A stretch of 64,000 nt of DNA from Rotaria sp. Silwood1. Lineage: Eukaryota; Rotifera; Eurotatoria; Philodinida; Philodinidae. Below the pieces are notes generated by a model. The model did not search any database. It was not told where the DNA came from and saw only the letters and a program-made list of their open reading frames with translations. The translations under genes were made by a program, and so were the position numbers. Positions 11,446-23,234 of this stretch are shown piece by piece (the first letter of the stretch is position 1; each line of letters begins with the position of its first letter). The DNA is taken from NCBI GenBank assembly GCA_905250075.1, contig CAJNOP010000039.1, forward strand, positions 553,774 to 617,773. Reading direction: 5' to 3'.

Positions 11446-11826
11446 GTAGAAAATAGTCTAGTTATCGAACTTGCATTTTTCAGACTGTATCATATAAATA
11501 ATTTTCCCACACAAAAAAATAACATCAAAATATGAAAAGTAACACAACCTTAAATATCTTTTGATCTGCTACATGAAAATGAGCGGCTTAAACTGCTGCA
11601 ACAAGTTTTTAAACTTGATCTTCTCTGACAATATTATACTTGAAATTCCGATATTTCTAGTACGATTCTGCGAAAATAAACCCTACCATTTTTCTCATTT
11701 GAGGGTCCACGGGAAAAAACGAAACGTACCACGAAAATCAGCTCGTTGAGCTCTACAAACTGATATATATCCCATTCAAAACTGAGCGTCACACTTGGGA
11801 ACCTTCCCTCGTGAGTGGAGTACTGA
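11446..11826. other. Spacer, nothing recognised
   Basis: Non-repetitive AT-rich sequence between the C-rich tract and the 62-bp repeat array. No gene-like frame with support. Confidence 0.5.
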
Positions 11827-12150
11827 GAAAACAGCTGATTGGGCCAGTTTCTGCCTTATGAAATCCTATTGGTTGAGTGCAGGAGCTAGAAAACAGCTGA
11901 TTATGTCAGTTTCTGCCTTCTTAAATCCTATTCGTTGAGTGCAGGACCCAGAAAACATCTGATTGGCTAAATTTCTGCCTTATGAAACCCTATTGGTTGA
12001 GCGGGAGACCCAGGAAACGTCTGATTGGCTAAATTCCTGCATCCTGAAATCCTATTGGTTGAGTGGAGGTCTCAGAAAACAGCTGATTGAGTCAGTTTCT
12101 GCCTTCTGAAATCCTATTGGTTGAGTGTAGATCCAGAAAATATCTGATTG
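11827..12150. repeat. 62-bp tandem repeat, about 5.3 copies, carrying CCAAT boxes
   Basis: The block GAAAAC...CTGATT..., TTTCTGCCTT, TGAAATCCTATTGGTTGAGTG starts at 11827, 11889, 11951, 12013, 12075 and 12136. Five spacings are therefore 62, 62, 62, 62 and 61 bp. Each unit contains CTATTGGTTGAG (inverted CCAAT), and several also contain CTGATTGG, giving up to two ATTGG motifs per unit; some have CAGCTG E-boxes. The array lies upstream of the ABC transporter gene, about 750 bp from its ATG plus the unknown size of the N gap, so it could be a promoter-proximal array. It could equally be a neutral minisatellite. Confidence 0.9.
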
Positions 12151-12415
12151 GGTTGTTCAGTAGAACTTTAGTCGGAAATGACCAATCTCTGCGACGAAGT
12201 CAGTTAGGCTCAAAGAGATTTGCAGCTTGCGAAAGGTCGAAAGAACATTTTTCTTGCTGTGCGAACGAAGGAACATACGAACAAACGAATTCACGAATGA
12301 ACATAACAACTCATTTTTCGTAAGACACTCCTTTCAATAGAGAGGATAAATGTCTGATTAACCAGTTGACTTCTACATATTGGATGATAGTATAAATCCT
12401 ATAAAAGAAATTGAT

Positions 12416-12515
12416 NNNNNNNNNNNNNNNNNNNNNNNNNNNNNNNNNNNNNNNNNNNNNNNNNNNNNNNNNNNNNNNNNNNNNNNNNNNNNNNNNNNNN
12501 NNNNNNNNNNNNNNN
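12416..12515. other. Assembly gap (100 N)
   Basis: Exactly 100 N, the usual placeholder for a gap of unknown size. An exact 17-nt direct repeat (GATTTGCAGCTTGCGAA) sits at 12217-12233 and 12576-12592 on either side, so the gap may hide a repeat. The true distance from the 62-bp array to the ABC gene is therefore uncertain. Confidence 0.99.
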
Positions 12516-12905
12516 CTGCTGATTTCACAATTTTAATTTTGAAAAGAGATAGTAATTCTTATGTTCATTTATAATGATTTGCAGCTTGCGAATAATGTCT
12601 TTCATTCTTTTTGTACTGATTTCATTTATTCGTCTGAATTGAAGCTATTATTATAAAAGCTTTCGTTCTTTTGTTTTATGCATTGCTCGATTATTTTTGG
12701 TGTCAATCCATTTTCGCTTTACCGTTTACTACTGAATCGATACTTTTTATCTGGTTGAGTTATTATTGCATGCAATGTTTGCCGTTATTTATAATTTTAC
12801 GTGCTCACTAATAAACAAAGCATACATGCAGCCATGATAATTTTTATTTGTTTCGGATGAATACTCTCAATAAGCACGTGATAATCAAAAATCATACTCA
12901 TTTCG

Positions 12906-15900
12906 ATGGAGAAGATAAATGAGATGCAAGAAGATGAAGAAAGAAAAACCTTGCTTAATAATAAACACGTTTCATATTCTGCTGATAATCATAATCAACA
13001 TCATTCATCTCGTCTTGAATGGGCAGAATCGTCTTGGATTCGATTTTTCAATGTACTATTTTGGTGTTGGATGAATCCGATTCTTAATGCAAGCTGTAAA
13101 CGACAACTTACAGTAGATGATCTTGATGATATACCTCAGGTTGACAAAGCTTCTGTATTATTAGATAGATTATCTTCGTATGACTGGTCATCAACAACAA
13201 CGTGGAATATTGTTTGTAAAGAATTTGGAAAAGATTACATTTTTTGCTAGTCTATTCATAATTCCGTATTTGATAACAAGTATTGCTCAACCATTACTTT
13301 TTCGTCAAATTCTCTTGCATATTATGAATAAACAAAGGTCAAATATAGTCAGCTATTTATACATAACACTATTGGTTATTTTGGTCATTATACAAACGCT
13401 CATGCATCGACAAAATTTTTTTCGTTTGGCTCGTATTGGCATGCGAATTAGGAATGCACTTACTATTATTATTTTCCAACGTGCATTGTCTCTAAAACTA
13501 GCATTATGGGAAAGTATGAACACAGGTCAAATTATTAACTTGATCACTAAAGATGCATACAAGCTTGAAGAATTGTGCACATATTTGGCCTATCTATTTG
13601 AAGGACTTCTCGAGACTATCATTATATTTGGTTTACTTTGTTGGATTATGCAACCTATACCAGCATTATGTGGTTATGCTTTATTTCCTTTATTTGTTCT
13701 TATGCAATTATATTTCAGTAAAAAAATTAGTCAATATTATGAAATAACAGCTGTGTGTAGCGATAAACGTCTGCAAGGTTTTAGTGAAATCATTTATGAA
13801 TGTCATTTCATTAAAATGTATAACTGGGAAAAACCATTGGAAGATCGTATAATTGAAATGCGAGAACATGAATTAGCAAATATTCGATGTACGTCATGTT
13901 TTCGTGCATACAATATGGCTCTATTTTTTCTTTCAACATTACTCTTGGCACTCACCACATTTGGCAGTGCTTGGCTTTTAGGTTATCCATTAACTGTAGA
14001 GAATACTTTTCCAGCCCTTTCATTATTTGCTTTACTGCGTATGAATGTTATGTATTTTCTACCAATGTCATTTGAGAAATTAAATGTGGCCAAATCTGCA
14101 TCAAGAAGAATAGATTCATTTATGCGTTCGATCATGAAACAAAATGATCATTCTGTATTATCAACATCGTTAATCAATGAACAAAAAAAGGGAAATATCA
14201 TGATTTCTAATGCATGTTTTTCGTGGCGTAATGAGATGCCTTGTCTATCATTATCTGATTTGAATATCGAACAAGGCACATTTGTCGGAATTGTTGGACC
14301 AGTAGGCTCTGGTAAATCATCCTTATTGGCTGCTATTCTCGGTGAAATGAATCTTACCAATGGTCAATTAAATACAAATAATAGTTCATTCGCTTATGCT
14401 GCTCAAAAGCCATGGATAGTTGAAGATACATTTCGCAACAATATTCTTTTAAATCGACCATTCGATCAGCAACGATATAGAAATGTAATACATGCTTGTT
14501 GTCTTGATGTTGATATTAGTTTATTTGGGCCTAGTGGTGATCTTATGATGATTGAAGAAAATGGATTTAATCTAAGCGGTGGACAAAAGGCGAGAGTGTC
14601 ATTAGCTCGTGCTTTGTATGCTGATGCAGATATTTATCTGCTTGATGATATATTATCTTCTGTTGATCATAAAGTAGCTAAAAAAATCTATGATCGATGT
14701 ATTGGTCCGTTTGGATTATTAAAAAATAAAACTCGTTTATTAGCTACTCATCAAACTCAATTTCTTAGTGAATCACATCAAATAATATTTCTAGCCAATG
14801 GTCATATTGATAAACATGGCTACTTGAATAGAAATATTACTAAAGAAAATTACACAAAAGAAAATGAAAATTCAACATTAGCCAGTCTGATTGATGATAG
14901 TAGATCAGTGGATCGCCATCATTCGATTGTAACTGATGAAAAACTACTAGATGATGATACCAGATGGTCTATTTGGTATCGCTTGTTTACTGCACCACCA
15001 TTTGGTAGAATTGGCTTCTGTTTACTTATTGTTTTACTCTTATTGGGTGAAGCATTAAGTGAATGTGCATATTATTGGCTTAGCATTTGTTTGAAACAAT
15101 CTGGTGCAGGTCAGCAAGTCTCATTGAAATCTGCTTATATATTTTTTAGTTTGATAGTTGCCACAGTAATCGTAGATATCGTTCGCAAGCTCTATGCTTT
15201 TAATGTTATGTTACGTGGTTCAAATAATTTACACAATAATATGTTAAGAGGACTTTTATATACATCAATACTGTTTTTTGAAACTAATCCCAGTGGTAGA
15301 ATTCTGAACCGAGCAAGCCAAGATCAATATGTTATTGATGATTCAATTCCGATAACGTGGTTGGAAGGTGTGGAAGGACTATTAATAGCAATTGGTTCGA
15401 TGTTCATTATGTGTTTTATTAATCCCTATCTTATCTTGGCACTTATTTTATTAGTACCAGTTATTTGGTTAATAATTTACTTTTGTCAAAAATGTTCACG
15501 TCGACTTAAAAGACTTGAAAGTGTTACTCGCAGTCCTGTGTATGCACTCTTTTCATCATCCCTAAATGGTCTATCAACAATTCGTTCATTTCAAGCTGAA
15601 AACAGTTTTATTCAATTAATGGCTGATAGAATTGATGTGCATACATCTGTATATCTCATCGTACATGCTGCATCACAATGGTTTGCATTAATAATTAGCA
15701 CTATTTGCGTAGTCATATTATTAATCATTTCTATTCAAATAGTATATATTCACGACAATGCAAAATCGTCGGTATCTGCACTCAGCTTATTGTATGCAAT
15801 GCATGTATCAATATATTTTCAATGGTCTATGCGGAAACTGACTGAAGCCGATACAATGATGATAAGTGGCGAACGCATCGATGAGTATTCATATTTACCA

Positions 15901-16720
15901 CGTGAGGACGATCACGGCGGTCACAACGGTCTTGTAGAAACTTCACCAAAATGGCCAATTCATGGAAAACTTAAAATTAGAAATTATTCATTACGCCATC
16001 AATTTAACCTAGAATATGCAATTAAAAATATCAACTTGAGTATAGAGTCTTGTCAGAAGATTGGCATTATTGGTCGAACTGGTACGTATTAATGCCGAGA
16101 TTATAGGTTTTTTGAATTTCAAATCTTTCATGTGTATAGGTGCTGGAAAATCATCACTCTTCAAAGGTATTCTTCGCTTTGTTAATCGATCATGTGTTAA
16201 TGGTGAAATTTTCATTGATGATGTTGATATAAGCCGTATCACACTTAGCCATCTTCGATCTCATCTCAGTGTTATTCCGCAACAACCTATATTATTCAGT
16301 GGTACCCTTCGATACAACCTTGATCCATTTGATCATTATTCTGATGAACAATGTTGGATGGCACTTGAAGATGCTCAACTTAAACAGTTTGTAAAAAATC
16401 ATTCAGCAGGTCTTCTAATGCTTATTGGTGAATCTGGCAAAACCTTGAGTGTTGGACAATGTCAATTAGTATGCATTGCACGAGCCATGCTGAAAAAAAG
16501 TAAAATCCTATTGATTGATGAAGCAACAGCTAATGTTGATCCAAAAACAGATGATCTGATTCAAAAAGTACTTAAAAATAAATTTGAAGATCGAACTATT
16601 CTTACAATTACTCATCGACTAGATACATTGGCAGAATATGATCGTATTCTTGTATTGGATCGAGGAATGATCGTCAATTTTGATACACCTACAAATATTT
16701 TACATTCTTATTATAATTAA
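12906..16720 (+). CDS. ABC transporter, subfamily C (MRP4/ABCC4-like)
   Basis: ATP-driven multidrug/organic-anion exporter of the plasma membrane. Exon 1 is 12906-16081 and exon 2 is 16140-16720, joined across a 58-bp intron that splits the second Walker A. Correcting one base in a T6 run at 13240-13245 gives about 1251 residues, close to MRP4 length. Without that correction the frame stops at 13250 and the rest reads in the next frame. Domain order: cytosolic N-terminus; TMD1 (about 110-400); NBD1 with Walker A GPVGSGKSS (about 463), signature LSGGQ (about 555) and Walker B LLDD (about 577); TMD2 (about 695-1000); NBD2 with Walker A GRTGAGKSS (about 1055), signature LSVGQ (about 1160), Walker B LLIDEATANVD (about 1182) and H-loop TITHR. 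Asp replaces the catalytic Glu after Walker B in NBD1, normal for ABCC proteins. There is no TMD0. The ABCC4-type assignment rests on NBD2 wording and short length. Confidence 0.93.
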
Positions 16721-17787
16721 TTTCAAAATTTTCTATGAAGAACAATAAAAATCTAATTTTTTCGAGTTCTCAATTTCATCTATAAGAATTCAACTGTTTT
16801 TGACTGTTTCTATTTAATATTCTATATTTTATTGGGTACCTGTCTCTCTCCTAATTTTTTTTATTTTAGGAGACATCGGTTTAATTATGGTTTGTTTTGT
16901 TGATAAATAGGTATAAATATATAAAAGAAGAGGAGAAGATTTTCTTAAAATTACGCTATGAAAAATACTGTAGTCAATACTAATCTAAGAGCATGAATCA
17001 ATCTTTTAGAACAAAATAAAATAAAATTGCTATTATCATTAAAATATACTTTTTCTCTTATGTACACGTACACAATGATATTCATCGATCGCATGGGTGT
17101 GCAAGTATATGTAACTAAAGAGAGGATTTGAATTGATGACACACTGACCACTCTTTCAGTTCAATCTGATTCGTTTTATCTTGAAGTTTTATTTTTACAT
17201 TGGAACACACATCTTCTGAATTTCTATTCTTGAGATCATTGAGACAAAAAATATAAACTTTGAATGGGCATGTCAAAAATAAAAAATTCTACTTTGTTTT
17301 TATTAACGTATAAGAGCACACAGTATTTTGGTTATTCATATGTGTCTAAAACAAAAAATATTACGGATGATTGTTTGATAATTTATGTGATTCATAATTT
17401 GTTATCAGTTGTTCTCGCAGTTTTAATGCTTGGTTTTCCTTGTTCAAAGATGTCGTTACGATTAATTATTTATGCTCTTATTATTTTAATTATTTAAAAT
17501 CTTGAAAAACAAAACAGGGTTCAAAAAATTTGCCTTTTTCGATAACTATATGTAAACAGATGATATGCGTTGTCTGATTTATTAGAAAGTTGAGTGCCAT
17601 CAATTCGATCTTGAAATCATCGTAAAGCAAGTTATAAACGTTTGATGTGTAGACCCAGAAAGTAAAAAAAGAAAAAAAACTTCATCTAAAGATATCTTGA
17701 AAGATATGCAAACTCTATGACATTCCTGAAACTATATTCAAAGACAGAAACGAGAAAAAGCATCTTTTTGTTGCAGCCTTGAATTAT
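16721..17787. other. Intergenic, nothing recognised
   Basis: 3' flank of the ABC gene, AT-rich. A short hairpin (CTCCTAATTTTTTTTATTTTAGGAG, about 16848-16873) is visible 130 bp after the stop. Otherwise only short open frames without motifs. Confidence 0.5.
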
Positions 17788-18111
17788 TCAATGAGGTGTA
17801 TGTCTATTTTTTCTTATTTTTTTTCTTATTTGACGCGATACACGGAAGTTTTCGAACAGTAAATGGAAGGTAAATGATTGAGTAGAATGATAAAAATCGT
17901 ATAATTTTTCGTGCTGCTGTAAAGTTATGGGTGAAGTATCTAATGTATAATTATTTAGGAATGTGCATGTGGAGAGAAAATACTGACAACCACACTCACA
18001 TCCACAATTTTTAGCACAAATTAGGCCTTTCTTTGTCAATTCAGACAATCTGTAAATTCGACTCAATGATGCTGATGCCGATCGATCAATTAAATTCAAT
18101 GATAAATGCAT
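17788..18111 (-). CDS. Possible small protein, 107 codons
   Basis: The minus-strand ORF starts at ATG 18111 and ends with TGA at 17788. It has a Ser/Leu-rich start, a C-G-C-E-C-G-C cluster in the middle and a basic C-terminus. A donor (GTGAGT) inside the Cys cluster and an acceptor about 60 bp later would splice in frame, so both forms are open. No family is recognised, no signal peptide is seen, and flanking exons were not found. The Cys cluster coincides with a CACTCACATCCACA stretch, so it may simply be a translated repeat relic. Confidence 0.25.
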   Translation of the reverse strand: MHLSLNLIDRSASASLSRIYRLSELTKKGLICAKNCGCECGCQYFLSTCTFLNNYTLDTSPITLQQHEKLYDFYHSTQSFTFHLLFENFRVSRQIRKKIRKNRHTPH

Positions 18112-18894
18112 CCAGATAACCCTTCTTATTTTTTTTCTGTATTTATGAAGGAGATTGAGCGAAATGCAAAATGAAGTAAATCGGACTTAATAGCTACTTG
18201 AACTTCAATACATCATTATATTTCATTACAAAGTCGAAATCCAAAAAGTAGTGTATCAAATCTCTTATAGCAAAGCTAATATATTTGATCATCGTTCCAC
18301 TTTCATTCACTAGTGCTGAAAACTTTTCCATTCAGTTAATTCAATAAACAAGGTCCTAAGGGAATTACCAGTTAATATAGCGACTGCGATGAATGATGGA
18401 AAGTAGTGTATAAAAAAGAAAGAAAAATAAGTATAGATTTTTACTCATTTCAGAGCTGTCGGGTGAGAGTAAGGCTCAAATTCAAACTCAAACATGTCCT
18501 CTTAATTTCTGGTACTCAGTAATTCATAGTCAGCTGACGTCTTCAACAAGAAAATACACTTGTTCTTATTTTCAAAACTGAAGCGGATTTCGATATGCGA
18601 GAAGCATCGTAAAATAATATGACTTGCTGAGCATTTCACACGAACATAAAATAATTTAAAATAGGTGAATGCTTATTGCCGTGTGTTTTTAGGGTTTCTT
18701 CGTCAAAACGATTTGTGTTCCGTGTCTGATAGCCATTCTTTTCATTTTCATTTTTGATTAGTGTTCCAATATTTCCAAGTTAGGTATTTAGTAGTGCGTG
18801 ATATTCATCATTTTAAATTTAATTTTTGTAACTGATACTGTCGCATAATTTCGTTACAAGGTTGGTCTTGCAGGAAGCTTTAATAACGGATGTT

Positions 18895-19140
18895 TCATAT
18901 AGATACTAAAAACAATCGATTTGACACGAGCAAAAAAGCATCACTACTTTGATACTTTCTTTCTATGTCTTCCACAAGTCGATTCTTTGTAGGAACTGGT
19001 ATGTATTCAAATGGTGTAGAGTGAAATTTTCTGTCTATATATATATTATGCAAAATTTCAGCTTCTAAAAAGTTGAGAAAGTCAAAATATCTCTTACATA
19101 CAATGTGACTTTCTTCCCACGTACCTTTGAAAATCTTCAT
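18895..19140 (-). CDS. Possible small protein, 81 codons
   Basis: A minus-strand ORF from ATG 19140 to a TAG at 18895. The composition is charged and aromatic, unlike the low-complexity frames around it. It contains internal donor-like GTACG/GTAAG sites, so it could also be a broken multi-exon gene. No domain is recognised. Confidence 0.2.
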   Translation of the reverse strand: MKIFKGTWEESHIVCKRYFDFLNFLEAEILHNIYIDRKFHSTPFEYIPVPTKNRLVEDIERKYQSSDAFLLVSNRLFLVSI

Positions 19141-19709
19141 TTATTTTATAACTAAAATTAGACAACCTAAGGTTACCTCATGATTTTGAATACATAAAAC
19201 TGAGCTCTTTAATGAACAAAACGGTATTGATTATAGAATGAATTGAACTATCTTATAGTTTTTCCAAAACAATAAGAATTACATTTTAAATTATTCTTCA
19301 TCATCAAACATTTCACATACTAGATCATTTTAAGTAGGTATTAGGTAAAAATCCATACATATTTATCGTTAATGTTGTCAAAGAATCAAATGGATCATGC
19401 TTGATCCCAGGTGACAAATTAATTTGTATTAATGTATAGATATTTTGTAAACTAATCATACCCGTTTTGGTGTCCACGAAATATTTGATTATCGAATACG
19501 TTGGAGAAAGAAAAAATCTGACACTAAGAGTTTTTTGTTGTTCTGTTTGACTAAAATGTTTTCTTTTTACCTACTGTGTACTCTATGATTCATTTTACAT
19601 GGCGCAAGGAAACAGAAGAACAGAAGAAAAGTACAAGAAATACAACTTCCACGTGTGAATAAATAAACACTGGGTAAAACATTATTTTCATTTCTATGCT
19701 TTTACAATT

Positions 19710-21695
19710 ATGATGAAATTCACTGATGACTTCAAGGATGAAGTGAGTAATTTGCTATTATCAGCTGTTCGTCAAGGAGACGTCAAAATATTGAAAAGTC
19801 ATTTGTCAACAATAAACAATCCTGAAATCTACTTGAATCGAATATATGATGAACCGAACAAACAAAAATGTACTTTACTTATGATTGCTTGTTTAAATAA
19901 GTTCGAAGATATCATAAAAGTATTACTTAATTATTCTGAACTCGATCTCGAAGTGCTAAATGATATACAACTCATTGAAAAGGATCAAAGTTTATTAATG
20001 TATGAAAATGTGACTGTTTTATGGGCAGCAGCTGCCATCGATAATTTTAAAATCGTGAAATTACTTGTCGAACATGGGGCTCGAATTAATCACAAAACTA
20101 AAACGAATTCAACAGCATTTCGTTGTGCTTGTTGCAATGGTAATATTAATATTGCTCATTATTTGAATGAGAACGGTGCTGATACTCGTATTACCAAAAT
20201 ACATAACGAAACGAATCTTATGGCAAGTGTTTACAATGAAGATTTACAAATGACAACTTATCTAGTGGATGAATTAGGTTGTGATGTGAATGAAACGACA
20301 AATGATGGACGTTCATCCCTTTACATTGCTGTAGGTCGTAAATCACTTGAACTAGTTCAATTTTTACTAAAGCATGGTGCTCGAAATTTTCAAACAAATT
20401 ATGATCATATGTCTCCATTATTATTAGCAGCAGAAAAAAGACAAATTAGTCTTGTCAATGTTATTTCTCCACAATGTTCATTGCTTGAACAAATCGAAGC
20501 GCAAGAATTAATTGGCAGTGCTTTTGCTTGCCGTGAACATGGCATTTGTGATCTTAAAAAGTCGTTTGAATACTTCTATCGAGCACTTGAACTTCGGTCT
20601 ACATATAATCTTCCTAAAGTTCGACAATTATCAACTGTTGAAGTACTTGATAATCGACAAGAATGTCAAACAATTGATGAACTAAAAAAAATTCGATTAA
20701 ATGATGATCATATGTACACAGAAGCGTTACTCGTACGTGAACGTTTACTTGGACCTACTAATGTAAGATATTGTCGTTCTCTTCGATTTCGTGGTGCCCT
20801 TCTAGCTGACAGTGCACAGCATCATCGAGGAGTTGATTTTTGGTTATATGAACTTAGCTTACGTCGGCAGTACTCATTATCTATTGATATCAATGATTTG
20901 CGTCAATGGGCATCGATTTTTAGTGACATGATACGTAAATCACTATGGATACCTATTGTGGCTTGGCAGACAATAATAACAGTAATAGTTGACGAGTTAG
21001 AGCATAATAAGAAGGACTTTGATTATAATTTACATACTTTACTCTTCTTAATAACTATTTTTAGTCAAGTATTGAAATGTTTAGCAAAAATTTTATTACT
21101 TTGTCTATCGAAATTTTCTTTTTTAGGCTCTGTTAAAATCAATGATTTCACATGATGATCATAAAATATTTTATCGACATATTCGCAGCATTGCTCAACG
21201 TCAATATGTGACTCAAACCTGTGGATCTTCTCTACTACATTTAAGTCTAAGTAACCAAACGTCTGCCAATGACTATTTCATTGATTTCATTTGCAAGTAT
21301 GTTTTCTATATTAAATTACTTATTTGTGAAAAGTGATCTATAATTATAGATATCCATGTTTACATACAGTTCGTATACTTTTACAATATGGTGCTGATGT
21401 GAATGCAATAGACGCTGTTCGAAACACACCTCTTCATATATTTGCTTCTACCTCAACTATAGTTGATGATACTATAATCCAATATCTCTGTGATGCTGGT
21501 GCTCATCTAGATTATGTCAATGCTTTAGGGGAAACCTCCATCGACGTTGCAACTAATTTAAATATTAAACAATTTCTTAAAACTGTAACAAAACATAGCT
21601 TGAAGTGCTTATGTGCAAGATTAATACAAAAGAATTCTATTCCTTTTCATGGGAAGATTGCTAATTCTCTTATTGGGTTTGTCAAAAAACATTAA
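19710..21695 (+). CDS. FEM1-family ankyrin protein, CUL2 ubiquitin-ligase substrate receptor
   Basis: FEM1 proteins recruit substrates (C-degrons) to CUL2-elongin B/C. Exons 19710-21068, 21127-21296 and 21350-21695 give 624 residues, within the family range of about 617-670; introns are 58 and 53 bp. The start is the second ATG of ATGATGAAATTC or its neighbour. Ankyrin repeats fill about residues 10-260 (VTVLWAAAAIDNFKIVKLLVEHGA; SLYIAVGRKSLELVQFLLKHGA). The central TPR-like region (about 265-430) has the FEM1 pattern: E-L-I-G, then Y-F-Y-R-A-L, then V-R-E-R-L-L-G near residue 345 and Y-R-G-A-like FRGALLAD. C-terminal ankyrin repeats follow (VRILLQYGADVNAID; DAGAHLDYVN). The end reads LKCLCARLIQ, matching the FEM1 VHL-box motif LKCLAARAV, then a GFVKKH tail like the family's FVGFH. 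All hallmark regions are present, so it should be functional. Confidence 0.93.
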
Positions 21696-22026
21696 ATATC
21701 TAAGCCTTTCCATTGTATTGTATTTATTTTTCTAAAAAGAAGGATAACTATTTGTTTGCTACGAAATATTATTTAAATTTTAAGTTGACATTTACATAGT
21801 AAAATTGGTATGTTAAATAAATTTATGAGATGCTCAATCAATTAAAATTTTCTCGGTGATAAAAACTTTCATTGAGCTTGATAAGTAATACAAATATCAT
21901 CGTCTATGATTTTCTTGACTGTGCTTTCTTTTTGGCTATCAATGCTTTTTCTGCATTATTATTAAAAAATATATTACACTGGCATATACCATCTCTAACA
22001 TAAGGAAAAGAATTGAAGGGGGTAAA
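21696..22026. other. 3' flank of the FEM1 gene
   Basis: AT-rich presumed 3' untranslated region and spacer. AATAAA-like and TTAAATAAA signals occur within about 130 bp of the stop. No other feature is seen. Confidence 0.5.
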
Positions 22027-22032
22027 ATCTGA

Positions 22033-22155
22033 TCGCCAATTTCTCATTTCGCCAATTGGCGATTATCCACTAGTAATTCGCCAATCGGTGAGCACAGTAA
22101 TACGAAAATATTTTATTTATTGGCGAATGTCACACTAGTAACTTCGCCAATATGA
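22033..22155. repeat. CGCCAATTGGCG repeat cluster, left
   Basis: Repeated palindromic blocks of the type TTCGCCAATTGGCGA alternate with CACTAGTAA and with ACGAAAATATTTTATTTATTGGCGAAT. The same blocks, some in reverse order, recur at 22490-22665. The pair encloses a telomere-like hairpin. No open frame. It looks like the termini of a non-autonomous element built from short internal palindromes. Confidence 0.8.
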
Positions 22156-22365
22156 ATGAGTTGAATTGTAATACAAGTATAATACTTGATATTCTTACTA
22201 CAAAAACTGAATTAGTTCAGGTGTAATAGTATATCAATAAAAAGTAAATAAATTTTTTCTGTTCTACTTAGTCAATATGTGCGTTTCGTTGTTTTGGACG
22301 CATAGCGTGGAACCAGAACATAACCACCTCTGTGCACAATTACTTTTTTATATCATAAATATCTC

Positions 22366-22454
22366 GGGTGTGGATGTGTGTCAGCTGAAGAACAAGATGT
22401 ACACCTGCGCAAACACCCGCACGCACATCCACATCCATCCCACGCTCATACCCT
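22366..22454. repeat. G-arm/C-arm telomere-like hairpin element
   Basis: A G-rich arm (GGGTGTGGATGTGTG) starts at 22366 and a C-rich arm (CACCCGCACGCACATCCACATCC...CATACCC) runs to 22454. It lies between the two CGCCAATTGGCG clusters. Confidence 0.65.
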
Positions 22455-22489
22455 CACCAAACTAAACTTAAGTCCTACCTTCAATGATT

Positions 22490-22665
22490 ACAATTGGTGA
22501 ATGCCACACTAGGACATTCGCCAAATTGGCGAATCACTAATGTGACATTCGCCAATTTGGCGAATTTCCTCATGAAATTCGCCAATTGGCGAATACGGTA
22601 ATATAAAAATATTTTATTTATTGGCGAATATACAATTGGTGAAATTCACAATTGGCGAAATTACA
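22490..22665. repeat. CGCCAATTGGCG repeat cluster, right
   Basis: Contains at least five CGCCAA(A)TTGGCG-type units, including ATTCGCCAATTGGCGAATACGGTAATA and the ATATTTTATTTATTGGCGAAT block also present in the left cluster. CACACTAGGACATTCGCC parallels CACACTAGTAACTTCGCC on the left. Confidence 0.8.
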
Positions 22666-23153
22666 GAGACTCGAATTGAAGAGACAAGACGAATGCGTTG
22701 CTATAGAATATTATGCTAGAGTTTGAAGATCAAAGAGAAAAATAATTTGTGCTAAGTCAACATTGATGTTTGATGAGGCAATGGAATTCGCCATACAATT
22801 TTGAGATTCGGAAAATAATCAAAAATCAATAGAAAAATACCAAAATACACCTATTGAAATATGCTGTATTCAAATTCAAATTTTAATTTGTTCTAAATTA
22901 GAAGTGAGTGTTGCATTGGCATTAAACAGAATAAAGAACGATAACTGTTCAAGTCAATTGTCTTTAATTATAACCAAATTTCTTTTGCTTTCTAATGAGC
23001 ATTTCAAGAACAATGTAAAAGTCCCAAGGTCTGTTGCATACTCTTCTAATCTTTTTAGACTCAAAAAGAGCACAATATCGAGTCATTTACGTTTCCATTT
23101 ATGGTCTACGATATCGAAGACAAGACAAACGTGTTTATTGATACTGAAAATCA

Positions 23154-23234
23154 GGGGTGTGGATGTGGAGACCAGTCAGTCTACTTCGCAGTCACATCGG
23201 TACGCTCACGTACATTCATACCCACATCCGTACC
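23154..23234. repeat. G-arm/C-arm telomere-like hairpin element
   Basis: GGGGTGTGGATGTGGAG (from 23154) is followed about 45 bases later by CATTCATACCCACATCCGTACC (to 23234). It has the same G-then-C order as other members. A long plus-strand frame (22904-23341) runs through it and has no protein-like motif. Confidence 0.6.

Noticed and set aside
11143-11550. Possible Tc1-like element bracketed by AAAAGTAACACnACC
   Set aside because: The two copies are in direct, not inverted, orientation and no transposase trace lies between them; kept only as a note.
22033-22665. CGCCAAT palindromes as a bacterial-type operator cluster
   Set aside because: The introns, gene families and neighbouring repeats are eukaryotic; a repeat element is the simpler reading.
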